A stretch of 45,286 nucleotides of DNA from Terriglobia bacterium. Its GTDB lineage: Bacteria; Acidobacteriota; Terriglobia; Bryobacterales; Bryobacteraceae. The stretch covers positions 1 through 45,286 of the forward strand of contig JAIQFE010000040.1 in assembly GCA_020073445.1 (NCBI GenBank), in the 5' to 3' direction. The notes beneath the pieces were generated by a model that worked only from the letters and a program-made list of their open reading frames with translations, searched no databases and was not told where the DNA came from. The first letter of the stretch is position 1; every line of letters begins with the position of its first letter. This document shows, one piece after another, positions 1-7,519 of this stretch. Position numbers and translations under genes: made by a program.

Positions 1-164
1 GGACGTCCGTTGTTGGCGTAGATCCTGGCAAACTGCGGCGACATCTCCTTCAGGATCGGATCCACTAGCCCACGGATCGCTCGCAGCGGATGGTCTTGTG
101 GAATCCGTTCTTCCGGTGCGATGTAACTGAAAACTCCGTCCTGATGTTCATCTTGTCCGCGCAT
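1..164 (-). CDS. IS5/IS1182-like (DUF772) transposase, N-terminal part
   Basis: The minus strand from 164 to the window edge reads open for 54 codons and starts MRGQDEHQDG, followed by FSYIAPEERIPQDHPLRAIR, LVDPILKEMSPQF and IYANNGRP. This is the typical N-terminus of DUF772-type transposases of the IS5/IS1182 group: an MRG start, a DHPLRAIR block and a Y...GRP block. These enzymes use a DDE catalytic domain to cut and paste the element. The catalytic part lies beyond the left edge, so activity cannot be judged. The ATG at 162-164 is the natural start because it matches the family's usual first residues. The element's terminal repeat follows 40-65 bp upstream of the start, as is usual for these compact insertion sequences. 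Confidence 0.85.
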   Translation of the reverse strand, partial: MRGQDEHQDGVFSYIAPEERIPQDHPLRAIRGLVDPILKEMSPQFARIYANNGR

Positions 165-204
165 TACTACAAGACGTTTGCTTCTGCTTAGAGGCTACGC
201 CCCT

Positions 205-230
205 GCAGAGTTTTTCAGCAAGCTCCTAGG
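205..230. repeat. Probable terminal inverted repeat of the IS
   Basis: The segment contains GAGTTTTTCAGCA followed by AGCTCCTAGG. On the minus strand it reads outward as CCTAGGAGCTTGCTGAAAAA. A TGCTGAAAAACTC-type tip is common in DUF772-transposase elements. This is recognition from memory of the family plus position, and the partner repeat is not in the window. Confidence 0.55.
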
Positions 231-231
231 C

Positions 232-453
232 ATACCGTTTGAGATTTATTTACATGCTCAAGCTTCTGTTCCCGCCGGTTTGTCGTTGGCAGCCACCGTC
301 CTTAATTTCCAATTCCAATTATTTGACGTTGATTCTAACGGCATTCCCATTGGACAGGAAGCGGTCTACGCCGTGCCCGAGCCGAGTGCACTTATTCTCG
401 CCAGCTGCGGATTGGTTTTTCTACTTCTGTTTCGCATACGTCAGACCTTATAA
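232..453 (+). pseudogene. 3' remnant of a PEP-CTERM secreted protein gene
   Basis: The open frame ends with YAVPEPSALILASCGLVF followed by LLLFRIRQTL and a stop at 453. This is a PEP-CTERM sorting signal: the VPEPS motif, one hydrophobic helix and a short basic tail. Such proteins are exported by Sec and then processed by an exosortase, in bacteria that often make exopolysaccharide. About 60 residues of ectodomain remain, including FDVDSNGIPIG. The frame has no credible start or signal peptide. It runs back into the IS terminal repeat at 205-230, so the IS appears to have removed the 5' part. No exosortase gene is in the window. Confidence 0.65.
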
Positions 454-616
454 CCAATGCATTGCGGTCAGTTCTTGCTGATCACCGTCCGTGTCGAATG
501 GTTGGGGCGCGCACTAAGGAGTCGAAAAAGGGCCCTAGGACACGAGAGAATCCTAAATATGTAGCCTTCGGTTGGAGTTTCACAATACAGCCTCATATAT
601 CTGATAGACTTTCGAC

Positions 617-916
617 GTGAAAACCCCGCAAATTGCTGTGCTCTTTCTTCTGGCCAGCAGGTTGTTGCTGGCTGATCTGATTAACTGCTCGGACACGGAC
701 AGGATTGGGTTCTCGGGATTCGCAGGGATCAGTGGGACCGGTACGCAAACGGTCACCGGCAATGCGAGCGCACTCTACGCATTTTTCGGTAGCATCACGC
801 CAGCAGGACTATGCACAGAGGCGGCGAGTGCGAGTCTCGAAACCGCTGGACCGCTGCGGCCTGGGTTTCTGAACTACAACGTCTTTGGCGGCGACCTTCA
901 AATTACGGTACCGTAG
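617..916 (+). CDS. Small secreted protein, possibly a truncated PEP-CTERM-type protein
   Basis: This is a 99-residue protein from a GTG start. Residues 1-19 (MKTPQIAVLFLLASRLLLA) form a convincing Sec signal peptide. The mature part is rich in Gly, Ser, Thr and Ala and has two cysteines (near residues 24 and 67). It ends LQITVP with no membrane anchor or sorting motif. Proteins of this style in Solibacter-like genomes are usually about twice as long and end in PEP-CTERM, so this copy may be cut short by a premature stop or a rearrangement. I do not recognise a functional family. It lies next to the beheaded PEP-CTERM gene and the IS, in what looks like a decaying locus. Confidence 0.45.
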   Translation: MKTPQIAVLFLLASRLLLADLINCSDTDRIGFSGFAGISGTGTQTVTGNASALYAFFGSITPAGLCTEAASASLETAGPLRPGFLNYNVFGGDLQITVP

Positions 917-1042
917 GCACGGTTCATACTGCACTATTGAGAGTGGCGGGGATTTGATACCCTGTCCGTCGTGCCCGAACGCCCATGCCACGTCTCCGTC
1001 ACCGACGAACACGGCCAGCGGCGCATCCTACTTGAAAATAGG

Positions 1043-1137
<95 letters not shown>

Positions 1138-1170
1138 GCGAAGTGGGTCGATTCACTAGCGATGGTAACA

Positions 1171-1962
1171 CTAATTCTGCCGGCGAAGCGTCGGTCGTGG
1201 ACGATCTTCCGCAGGCGAGATAGTGCTCCTGACAGTGATCCGAACCTGTTCTTGCATTCGGCCGAACTCATCCGGATCTGTAGCCGGATAAGTTCGAGCC
1301 GGGAGTTCCGCAATTGCTTGCCGAAGTGCCGCTACGCGCGCATCGCGACCCGGCAATACCGCGAAGTTCCCGGCGGATTTTGCAGGAGGTGTCTGGACTC
1401 GCTCGACATAACGCGCGAGCGCCTCCGGTTCGTACCCTGCCGCGGACATCGTTTGAACAGCAATCGCGTCTGCGCGCCCTTCGTTTTCGCGCTGGATTCG
1501 AGGCACAAGGCTGCCGTTTGATCGAAGTCCCAGACCGTACAATCCCCCGATAAAAACAATGGGAATCGTGGCACCCTCAACTTGAGGCCGAGGCAACGTG
1601 ACGTGCGCCATCGCGTGCGCCAGCATTCCTGCTAACTCCGCTTCGCTGGTGGCGCTACGGATGAAGTCCGCAGAGACGAAAATGTATCCTCCGGGAAGAG
1701 ACAGCGGCTCATGCGTCTCACCGCCCCAATCATCGGAGATGAGTGCGAACCTGTAAACCAGATTCGCGTCCGATAACTGCGCGGACAGCTTACGTCCGAT
1801 CCCTTCGATGTAATCCTGAACCGCCGGATTGTCGATGCCGGTGGTTCGCTGTTGGATCTCTTTCGCTAGTTGTGCGCCCAGCGCGGCTTCCTTACGAGCG
1901 CGTGTGTCATCCTGTGCGCTCGCGGCTACCGCTGCTGCCAGCATGAAAATGATCAGGCGCAT
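1171..1962 (-). CDS. M48-family peptidase-like secreted protein with degenerate zinc motif
   Basis: This is a 263-residue protein. Its start is fixed by ATG at 1960-1962, with GGAGG a few bases upstream, and by a signal peptide (residues 1-16, cleavage near SAQ). The fold matches periplasmic M48 peptidases of the YfgC/LoiP type: the SLPGGYIFVSADFI strand near 88-101, the metal-binding helix, and E161-G-R-A-D165, the usual ExxAD motif that gives the third zinc ligand, followed by AGYEP. The metal helix, however, reads H116-A-M-A-H120 instead of HExxH, so the general-base glutamate is alanine. The DNA reads cleanly here with no frameshift. The protein probably binds zinc or folds like M48 but may not hydrolyse peptides. 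It sits 14 bp after the DUF169 gene, probably in the same transcript. Confidence 0.8.
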   Translation of the reverse strand: MRLIIFMLAAAVAASAQDDTRARKEAALGAQLAKEIQQRTTGIDNPAVQDYIEGIGRKLSAQLSDANLVYRFALISDDWGGETHEPLSLPGGYIFVSADFIRSATSEAELAGMLAHAMAHVTLPRPQVEGATIPIVFIGGLYGLGLRSNGSLVPRIQRENEGRADAIAVQTMSAAGYEPEALARYVERVQTPPAKSAGNFAVLPGRDARVAALRQAIAELPARTYPATDPDEFGRMQEQVRITVRSTISPAEDRPRPTLRRQN

Positions 1963-1976
1963 TCCGCCTCCGTGCG

Positions 1977-2726
1977 CTAGCTCATCGCCGCCAGCGATTC
2001 CTGGACGCTCGGATGTCCGCCCGCTTCCACGGCTTTCCTGCGAAGCGCGTGGAACGATGTCAGCACCGCATTCGCTTTCGCCAGGGCGGCCACGCGCTCG
2101 GTGAATGCCTCGAGCTTTTTCCCGGGAATCGCGTACACGGCGACGCCCGGCGTCAGGATGTCGAGATACGCGCGCGCCCCGCAGCACCCCAGGCTGAGCG
2201 CGGTCTGGTTGTTGTTCAACGCCTGCGGCACCACCGCGCACGCGGGACGGCCCATCGCGGGAGGCAGGCCGCCTTCGAGCTGCTGGGAAGCTTCCGAGAG
2301 CACCAGCGTCTGGTCCGCGTTCACGAACAGCAGCACCACGTCCGGAGGCAGAGGAACCTGGCTCAGAGGACCATAGATCACCGCCTGCGGACGATTCTTC
2401 AGAACCGGAATCATCGGAATGTCCTGTTCGCGAACATAGCCCAGATCCGCGAAAACTTTCAGCGCATCGCCCAGGTCCTTTTGCGCGGCGGGCGAGGCTT
2501 CCAGATTGTGCGTATAGATGCCGATGCCACACAGATCGTGATGGCTCGGCACAGTGGCGAACACTTGGCTTTGCGCCTCCTGCCAGAAGCGGCACCCGGC
2601 TGGAACGGTGCCGGTAAATTGCTTCACTCCGGAGGGGACCGCGTCGGCGAAACAAACCGCGACCGGCGGACGCTCCAGGTGCAGGGAATCGGTCAGAGTT
2701 TGGGCTAGGGAAGCGTAGGATGGCAT
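1977..2726 (-). CDS. DUF169 family protein
   Basis: This is a 249-residue protein from ATG at 2724-2726. It shows the DUF169 pattern: an N-terminal LERPPVAVCFAD segment, a central C-R-F-W-Q-E and C-G-I-G region (cysteines near residues 46 and 67), an aromatic VLLFVNADQTL strand, and NNNQTALSLGCCGAR near residue 180. DUF169 members are common in anaerobes, archaea and acidobacteria; their biochemical function is not established, but the conserved cysteines suggest metal or cofactor binding. An in-frame GTG at 2741 has a GGAG sequence directly upstream and could be the real start; the ATG has no clear ribosome site. The gene lies just behind a promoter and a structured RNA ending in a terminator-like hairpin (2749-2780), so its expression may depend on read-through. 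Confidence 0.8.
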   Translation of the reverse strand: MPSYASLAQTLTDSLHLERPPVAVCFADAVPSGVKQFTGTVPAGCRFWQEAQSQVFATVPSHHDLCGIGIYTHNLEASPAAQKDLGDALKVFADLGYVREQDIPMIPVLKNRPQAVIYGPLSQVPLPPDVVLLFVNADQTLVLSEASQQLEGGLPPAMGRPACAVVPQALNNNQTALSLGCCGARAYLDILTPGVAVYAIPGKKLEAFTERVAALAKANAVLTSFHALRRKAVEAGGHPSVQESLAAMS

Positions 2727-2748
2727 CGATTCATCGTACACCCGCTCC

Positions 2749-2780
2749 AAAACGAAAATGCTCACCCGAAGGTGAGCATT
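2749..2780 (-). terminator. UUCG hairpin with U-rich tail (intrinsic terminator or attenuator)
   Basis: On the minus strand a 10-bp perfect stem (2757-2766 with 2771-2780) closes a UUCG tetraloop at 2767-2770 inside a C-G pair. It is followed by TTTTCGTTTT. This has the form of an intrinsic terminator. It lies between a strong promoter and the DUF169 start, so it either ends a small RNA or acts as an attenuator. Confidence 0.7.
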
Positions 2781-2861
2781 CCGCTTCCCCCGCTCTCGCG
2801 GGGTGATGTACATGGGAGAATCAGAATTCGACGGTTTCGCAACCGCCAAAACCTGGTTGTG
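2750..2861 (-). ncRNA. Candidate structured small RNA or leader RNA with three tetraloop hairpins
   Basis: A transcript starting about 7 nt after the -10 box (near 2861) and ending at the U-rich tract (near 2750) would be about 112 nt. It holds three hairpins in order. The first is a 7-bp stem with a GCGA loop (2830-2836 with 2841-2847, loop 2837-2840, one G-U pair). The second is a 6-bp GC stem with a GAGA loop (2788-2793 with 2798-2803). The third is the 10-bp UUCG terminator hairpin. Two GNRA loops and one UUCG loop in one short RNA is unlikely by chance. I do not recognise a known riboswitch or sRNA. A reading frame runs through the region in phase with DUF169, but its composition looks unlike protein. 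It could be an independent sRNA or the leader of the DUF169-M48 transcript. Confidence 0.55.
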
Positions 2862-2867
2862 ATTGCG

Positions 2868-2896
2868 ATATTAGGGTGCGGAGCAGATTTAGTCAA
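2868..2896 (-). promoter_or_regulatory. Sigma-70-type promoter for the RNA / DUF169 transcript
   Basis: On the minus strand the -35 box TTGACT (2891-2896) and the -10 box TAATAT (2868-2873) are separated by exactly 17 bp. This is the best promoter match in the window. An 8-bp perfect hairpin sequence (CAAGCGAA and TTCGCTTG, 2894-2901 with 2907-2914) overlaps the upstream edge of the -35 box and could be an operator. Confidence 0.75.
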
Positions 2897-2942
2897 GCGA
2901 AAAAACTTCGCTTGCGATTCTGCCTGTAATCGCATGAATCAA

Positions 2943-2992
2943 TGACAGTTGGCGGAAAATACGAAAGTGTGCCGTTTGTGGAAAAACTGTCA
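2943..2992. repeat. Inverted repeat in the 321-bp intergenic region
   Basis: TGACAGTT (2943-2950) and AACTGTCA (2985-2992) form a perfect 8-bp inverted repeat with a 34-bp spacer, upstream of the promoter at 2868-2896. The gene-free stretch 2727-3047 therefore holds, from right to left, this repeat, the promoter with its overlapping palindrome, and the three-hairpin RNA. The rest of it shows nothing else I can name. Confidence 0.4.
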
Positions 2993-3047
2993 CTAATCCG
3001 ATCCGGGCACGGTCTGCTTTCCGTCTAAGGGTGCGGAACGTCAAGGC

Positions 3048-4109
3048 TTACTTATCGCTGATCCGCAGCAGCTGAAAGGGGTCGTCGTGGCCGGGTTTTC
3101 CAAACTTCTTTCTGAGAATTCGGAAGCCTCCGAACCCGATTCCCACGATGATACTAAAGGCGCCCAGCAACCCCGCCAGGACAAAACCGTTGTAGACAAG
3201 CTTCCCCATCTGTTGCACCGGATTCCCCGGAACTGTCTCATTCAGCGTAAGATTTCCCGCATACTGGACCCCTGCCAGCACCCGTTCGGCGGCATCCGGG
3301 TCGGGAGGCTGGACGATGACGCCCACTAGCGGACCGGTCCGCTTGGCGATGGTACCCGGGGTTTTCGAGAACTCCTCGACCCGCTCCCGGGCGATATTGG
3401 GGGTCGGGTAGCTGAAAATGGCTAGGGTTAGATCGCCTTTGGGCGTCCTGTAGCGTCCCAACTGGGCCTCGGTGCCGTAGTGGAAGGCCGCGAGCGACGG
3501 GGCGATCCTGGGCTCGAAGCGAGCCAGGGAAGCCGGACCGAGGACATACCGCTGGGAATTGGGAATCAGCCCGTCCTGGGGGAGATTGCCGGCCAGGGCG
3601 GGGAGGGGGGCGTTATCCAGTTGGGAGAGCTGGGAAAAAAGCAAATCCAGGTCTTTTTGTTCCGGGACCTCGCCCGAGACCTGAAACACGTAGTTTCCGT
3701 ACGCAAAAAGGGCTCCGTCAGGCGTTTTGGCCGATAGGACCGACAGCTTCGCGGGGGTCGCCGTCGCGGGCAGCCGGGTGTCAAAAAGGGCCAGGGCGCC
3801 GGTCGAATCGCGGAGCCGCCAGGCGGTCGCCGTAAAACGGTTCCCTGGTTTTTTGTCGGGCGCCGTGTATTGGGCCTGCTCGGCGGCCACGAAGCCGAAT
3901 TCCTGATAAAGTCCGGGATCCTCTGCCGCCAGCGTCTTGGTTTCGCCCCTGGCGAAGTCGCCTATCTGATCCGGAAGAATCGCGGCACCCACTGGAAGCG
4001 TAGCGAAAACAAGGCAGAGCGCACAGGGCGCGGCGGCGACCAGCAGCCTCGAAAGACATGCTGCCGCCGCGCTCCGTTGTGCGCGATACAAACTTAAGCC
4101 CCGCAGCAT
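3048..4109 (-). CDS. DUF6599 family membrane-anchored protein
   Basis: This is a 353-residue protein from ATG at 4107-4109. An N-terminal signal or anchor helix (about residues 18-42) precedes the conserved opening [30 protein letters not shown], which matches the DUF6599 family found mainly in Acidobacteria. A transmembrane helix near residues 310-332 is followed by a basic tail ([11 protein letters not shown]), so the bulk is probably extracytoplasmic and anchored at its C-terminus. The start lies inside the last codons of secA in another frame, a 16-bp overlap that points to translational coupling. The function is unknown. An in-frame ATG nine codons upstream is possible but would place more of the N-terminus inside secA. 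Confidence 0.75.
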   Translation of the reverse strand: MLRGLSLYRAQRSAAAACLSRLLVAAAPCALCLVFATLPVGAAILPDQIGDFARGETKTLAAEDPGLYQEFGFVAAEQAQYTAPDKKPGNRFTATAWRLRDSTGALALFDTRLPATATPAKLSVLSAKTPDGALFAYGNYVFQVSGEVPEQKDLDLLFSQLSQLDNAPLPALAGNLPQDGLIPNSQRYVLGPASLARFEPRIAPSLAAFHYGTEAQLGRYRTPKGDLTLAIFSYPTPNIARERVEEFSKTPGTIAKRTGPLVGVIVQPPDPDAAERVLAGVQYAGNLTLNETVPGNPVQQMGKLVYNGFVLAGLLGAFSIIVGIGFGGFRILRKKFGKPGHDDPFQLLRISDK

Positions 4110-6997
4110 TTCTTGTACTTCTTTCCGCTGCCACACGGGCAGGGATCGTTGCGGCCGACCACCTTCTTCGCCAGCACCGGCTGCTTCTTGGTGGAGCTTT
4201 CGCCGCCCACGAATTGCAGCTCGGCCAGTTCCTTTTCCTTCTTGCGCTCGATCTTGCGCGTGAAGTCCATGACCGAATTCTGCGCGGCGCGCGATTCGAT
4301 TTGCCGCTGCTCGGCTGCTACGCCCACGGCGTCGATCTCGTCTTCTCCGCGGCCGTCGTCTTCGTCCGTCTCATTCCACAATTCCGGATGCGGGACGTTC
4401 GGACCTTCGCTGCGCTGCAGGAAGAACAGGTAGCGGACCGTTTCATCCTCGATGCGGTCCATCATGTCCTGGAACAGCACGTACGACTCTTTCTTATATT
4501 CGACGAGGGGATCCTTTTGGCCGTAACCGCGCAGCCCGATGCCCTCCTTCAGGTGATCCATCGACAGCAAGTGATCCTTCCACTGGTTGTCGATGACGTT
4601 GAGCATGATCATGCGCTCGGTTTCGCGCAGCAGCGGCGCGCTGAGCATGTCTTCTTTTTCCTGATACTTCTTGTTGAGCTGCTCGAGAATATCCGCCTCG
4701 GCCTGGTTGCGATGCAGGTTCATCAAGTCTTCGGTGTGGATCTTCACGCCGAATTGCGTGAGCACGTCGGTTTCGAGTCCCGTCCAATCGTAGGTGCTGG
4801 GATGAGCTTTTTCGGGCAGCCGAGCATCGACGAACGAACCCAGAATGCCTTCGATGATTTCGCCGATTCGTCCCTTCTGGTCGTTTCCTTCGATCAGGCC
4901 GCGGCGCATACTGTACACCGCCTGGCGCTGCTTGTTCATCACGTCGTCGTATTCCAGGATGTGTTTGCGGGCGGCGAAATTCTGCGCTTCCACGGCCTTC
5001 TGCGCGGCCGCGATGCGCTTGGTGATCATCTTGCTCTCGATCGGCACATCTTCTTCCATGCCGAGCCGCAGCATAAGGTTCTGCATGCGCTCTCCGCCGA
5101 AGATGCGCATTAAATCGTCTTGCAGCGATAGATAGAAACGCGCTGACCCGGGATCGCCTTGCCGTCCCGATCGTCCGCGAAGCTGGTTGTCGATACGGCG
5201 CGAATCGTGCCGCTCGGTGCCGAGAATATGCAGGCCGCCCAGAGCGACCACCTCATCGTGTTCCTGTTGCGTTTCCGCCTTGAACCGCGAGAAGATCTCG
5301 TCCCACTCCTGGCGCTCCGGCGATCCGACGGCAGCGGTCTGCATGACGTCGGGATCCTTATTCTCCTTGCGCAGCCGCTCCTTGGTCATGAACTCGGGAT
5401 TACCGCCGAGCAGAATATCGGTACCGCGGCCGGCCATGTTGGTCGATACCGTGACCACGCCCTTGCGCCCTGCCTGCGCGACCAGAAACGCCTCACGCTC
5501 GTGATTCTTGGCGTTCAAGACCTCGTGCCGGACACCCATCTTGCTCAGAATCTTCGAGAGCTTCTCCGATTTTTCGACGGACACGGTGCCTACCAGAATC
5601 GGCTGTCCCTTGGCGTGAATTTCCTGGATTTCCTTGGCGGCGTTACGGAACTTTTCTTCTTCCGTGCGGTACACCATATCCTGGTAATCGGTTCGCTGCA
5701 GAGGCCGGTTGGTCGGGATCTGCGTGACTTCGAGTCCATAGATCTTCTCGAATTCCGCGGCTTCCGTGTCGGCGGTGCCGGTCATGCCGGCCAGCTTCCT
5801 GTACATGCGGAAGTAATTCTGGAAGGTGATGGTGGCCAGCGTCTGGTTCTCGCGCTGGATCTTGACGCCTTCTTTCGCCTCGACGGCCTGGTGCAGTCCG
5901 TCCGACCAGCGCCGGCCAGGCATCAGGCGGCCGGTGAATTCGTCCACGATGATGACTTCGTCGTCCTTTACGACGTAGTCTTTGTCGCGCTGGAACAGCA
6001 CGTGCGCCTTGAGCGCCTGCTGCACATGGTGGTTGACCTCCATGTTGGCGGCCTCATACAAATTGCCCATGCCGAGCAGCCGCTCGATCTTGAGCGAACC
6101 TTCCTCGGTCAGGCCCACGCTGCGATGCCGTTCGTCGACGGTGTAATCGCCGGTGGTCCATTTCTGGCCCGGCTCCTTGCCCTCGATCACCTCGCCGCGA
6201 ATCAGGCTGGGAATCAGGCGGTTGATCTTGTAATACTTGTCGGTCGATTCTTCGCTGGGACCCGAGATAATCAGCGGCGTCCGCGCTTCGTCGATCAGGA
6301 TGGAGTCAACTTCGTCGACGATGGCGTAGTTGAACATCTTGAACTGGGTGCCCTTGCCGTCCACGGCGGGCACAGAGATCGGTTCGATGGTCCGCTGGAC
6401 GCACTCGGCGGCCCGAAACTTCATGTTGTCGCGGAGGTAATCGAACCCGAATTCGTTGTTGGTGCCGTAGGTAATGTCGGCGGCGTAGGCGGCCCGCCGC
6501 TCGCTATCGTCCAGATCGTGAACGATGACGCCGACGCTCAGGCCCAGGCCCTTGTAGATCCGGCCCATCCAGCCCGAATCGCGCTCGGCGAGATAGTCGT
6601 TGACCGTGACCACGTGTACGCCGAGCCCCGAGAGTGCGTTCAAGTAGACCGGAAGTGTCGCCACCAGCGTCTTGCCTTCGCCGGTCTTCATCTCGGAAAT
6701 TTTGCCGCGATGCAGGACAATGCCACCGATCAACTGGACATCGAAATGCCGCATGTTGAGAATGCGGCGGCCGGCTTCGCGCACGGTGGCGAACGCGGGG
6801 ATCAGGATATCGTCGAGCGAAGCGCCCTGCGCGATCTGTTCCTTGAATGTGATGGTCTGCGCGGCGAGTTCCTGATCGGAGAGCTCCTGGATGCGGCCCT
6901 CCATATCGTTGATGGCCGCGATCAGAGGGCGCATCGCCTTGATGTCGCGCTCGTGCTTGGTGCCGAAAACCTTCGCCATCATTTGTTCAATGGCCAT
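4094..6997 (-). CDS. secA: Protein translocase subunit SecA
   Basis: This is a full-length 967-residue SecA, the ATPase that pushes unfolded preproteins through SecYEG. Visible motifs are Walker A MKTGEGKT (103-110), the [19 protein letters not shown] block of nucleotide-binding domain 1 and the preprotein cross-linking region, [29 protein letters not shown] and [12 protein letters not shown] of the second nucleotide-binding domain, and the C-terminal zinc/SecB-binding tail [13 protein letters not shown]. The start [12 protein letters not shown] is supported by GGGAGG about 8 nt upstream. A small secreted-protein gene lies 70 bp upstream and a DUF6599 gene overlaps its end. The zinc tail suggests the usual contact with SecB or ribosomes. 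Confidence 0.99.
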   Translation of the reverse strand: MAIEQMMAKVFGTKHERDIKAMRPLIAAINDMEGRIQELSDQELAAQTITFKEQIAQGASLDDILIPAFATVREAGRRILNMRHFDVQLIGGIVLHRGKISEMKTGEGKTLVATLPVYLNALSGLGVHVVTVNDYLAERDSGWMGRIYKGLGLSVGVIVHDLDDSERRAAYAADITYGTNNEFGFDYLRDNMKFRAAECVQRTIEPISVPAVDGKGTQFKMFNYAIVDEVDSILIDEARTPLIISGPSEESTDKYYKINRLIPSLIRGEVIEGKEPGQKWTTGDYTVDERHRSVGLTEEGSLKIERLLGMGNLYEAANMEVNHHVQQALKAHVLFQRDKDYVVKDDEVIIVDEFTGRLMPGRRWSDGLHQAVEAKEGVKIQRENQTLATITFQNYFRMYRKLAGMTGTADTEAAEFEKIYGLEVTQIPTNRPLQRTDYQDMVYRTEEEKFRNAAKEIQEIHAKGQPILVGTVSVEKSEKLSKILSKMGVRHEVLNAKNHEREAFLVAQAGRKGVVTVSTNMAGRGTDILLGGNPEFMTKERLRKENKDPDVMQTAAVGSPERQEWDEIFSRFKAETQQEHDEVVALGGLHILGTERHDSRRIDNQLRGRSGRQGDPGSARFYLSLQDDLMRIFGGERMQNLMLRLGMEEDVPIESKMITKRIAAAQKAVEAQNFAARKHILEYDDVMNKQRQAVYSMRRGLIEGNDQKGRIGEIIEGILGSFVDARLPEKAHPSTYDWTGLETDVLTQFGVKIHTEDLMNLHRNQAEADILEQLNKKYQEKEDMLSAPLLRETERMIMLNVIDNQWKDHLLSMDHLKEGIGLRGYGQKDPLVEYKKESYVLFQDMMDRIEDETVRYLFFLQRSEGPNVPHPELWNETDEDDGRGEDEIDAVGVAAEQRQIESRAAQNSVMDFTRKIERKKEKELAELQFVGGESSTKKQPVLAKKVVGRNDPCPCGSGKKYKKCCGA

Positions 6998-7067
6998 AAT
7001 GGAACCTCCCGTTTTTAACGCCTACACTTGCAGTGGAACAACGATCGGGTTGCGGGTTGACGCAGAT

Positions 7068-7400
7068 TCAGCAGCGAAGTTGGGATCGATGCTGGGATCG
7101 GGGAGAGAAGGGAACTACGGTCTGGCTCGACACCAGCCACAGCGAATGCCGCAGAGGGGTCTCAGCCAGGGCCGCGATCGGTAAGACAGCTTGAGGCGAA
7201 GGTCTGTCCGCTCGAACGTTTAACGCCGACGCTTCGTCCATCGGCGTCACCACCGACAGCAGCAGGCGGGTCAGGGAATTGGATTTATGCTCGTTCGATA
7301 CGGCGGGACCCGAGGCCATGGCCGCCATCATTGCCGCGGACACGGCCGAGAGGCCGATCAGCGGAGCTAAGCTTGCCAGGATGAGTCGCCCGAATCGCAC
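7068..7400 (-). CDS. Small hypothetical secreted or membrane protein upstream of secA
   Basis: This is a 110-residue protein from GTG at 7398-7400, with AAGGAC five bases upstream. Residues 1-30 (VRFGRLILASLAPLIG, then LSAVSAAMMAAMASG) form a signal peptide or membrane anchor. The remainder is polar and includes LTRLLLSVVTPMDEASALNV and a basic C-terminus. I recognise no family. Its frame extends upstream to 7562, but that extension crosses palindromic repeats and reads as non-coding. It is the first gene ahead of secA in the same direction and could share its transcript. Confidence 0.45.
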   Translation of the reverse strand: MRFGRLILASLAPLIGLSAVSAAMMAAMASGPAVSNEHKSNSLTRLLLSVVTPMDEASALNVRADRPSPQAVLPIAALAETPLRHSLWLVSSQTVVPFSPRSQHRSQLRC

Positions 7401-7430
7401 GGAAGTCCTTCTATTCGTGATTTTAGCACT

Positions 7431-7454
7431 TCCCCCGTCCTGACGAACGGGGCT
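7431..7454 (-). repeat. REP-like palindromic element, copy 1 (inverted)
   Basis: On the minus strand this is AGCCCCGTTCGTCAGGACGG then GGGA. The 8-bp stem CCCCGTTC/GGACGGGG has one G-U pair and a 4-nt loop. It has the same layout as the copies at 7488 and 11735. The loop begins with GT in all three. Confidence 0.6.
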
Positions 7455-7487
7455 TAATTCCCAAGCTAGCCATTCGCGATTGGATTC

Positions 7488-7513
7488 AGCCCCGCCCGTG
7501 AGGGCGGGGGCTA
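7488..7513 (+). repeat. REP-like palindromic element, copy 2
   Basis: AGCCCCGCCC, loop GTGA, GGGCGGGGGCT: a stem of CCCCGCCC (7490-7497) with GGGCGGGG (7502-7509). It is inverted relative to the copy at 7431-7454 and about 35 bp from it, forming a pair like a bacterial interspersed mosaic element. It ends just ahead of the pentapeptide gene. Confidence 0.6.
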
Positions 7514-7519
7514 CACGGT

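Larger units (their letters stand above)
1..230 (-). mobile_element. End of an IS5-type insertion sequence, cut by the window edge
   Basis: This is the transposase-start side of an insertion sequence. It holds the transposase N-terminus (minus strand, 1-164) and about 65 bp of leader ending in a probable terminal repeat near 205-230. The tip is placed near 230 because host-type coding sequence (a PEP-CTERM gene tail) begins directly after it. The other end and any target-site duplication are outside the window. Confidence 0.7.

Noticed and set aside
1963-2655. A long minus-strand extension upstream of the M48-like gene, giving a 494-residue frame
   Set aside because: It overlaps the DUF169 gene in another frame, reads as Arg/Gly/Ser-rich nonsense, and the true start has a signal peptide and GGAGG at 1962.
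2727-2849. N-terminal extension of the DUF169 gene to 2849
   Set aside because: It crosses the three hairpins and the U-rich tract, and its sequence does not look like a family N-terminus.
5159-7018. Long plus-strand frame of 619 codons opposite secA
   Set aside because: It is the antisense shadow of a highly conserved gene in G+C-rich DNA and has no domain or ribosome site.
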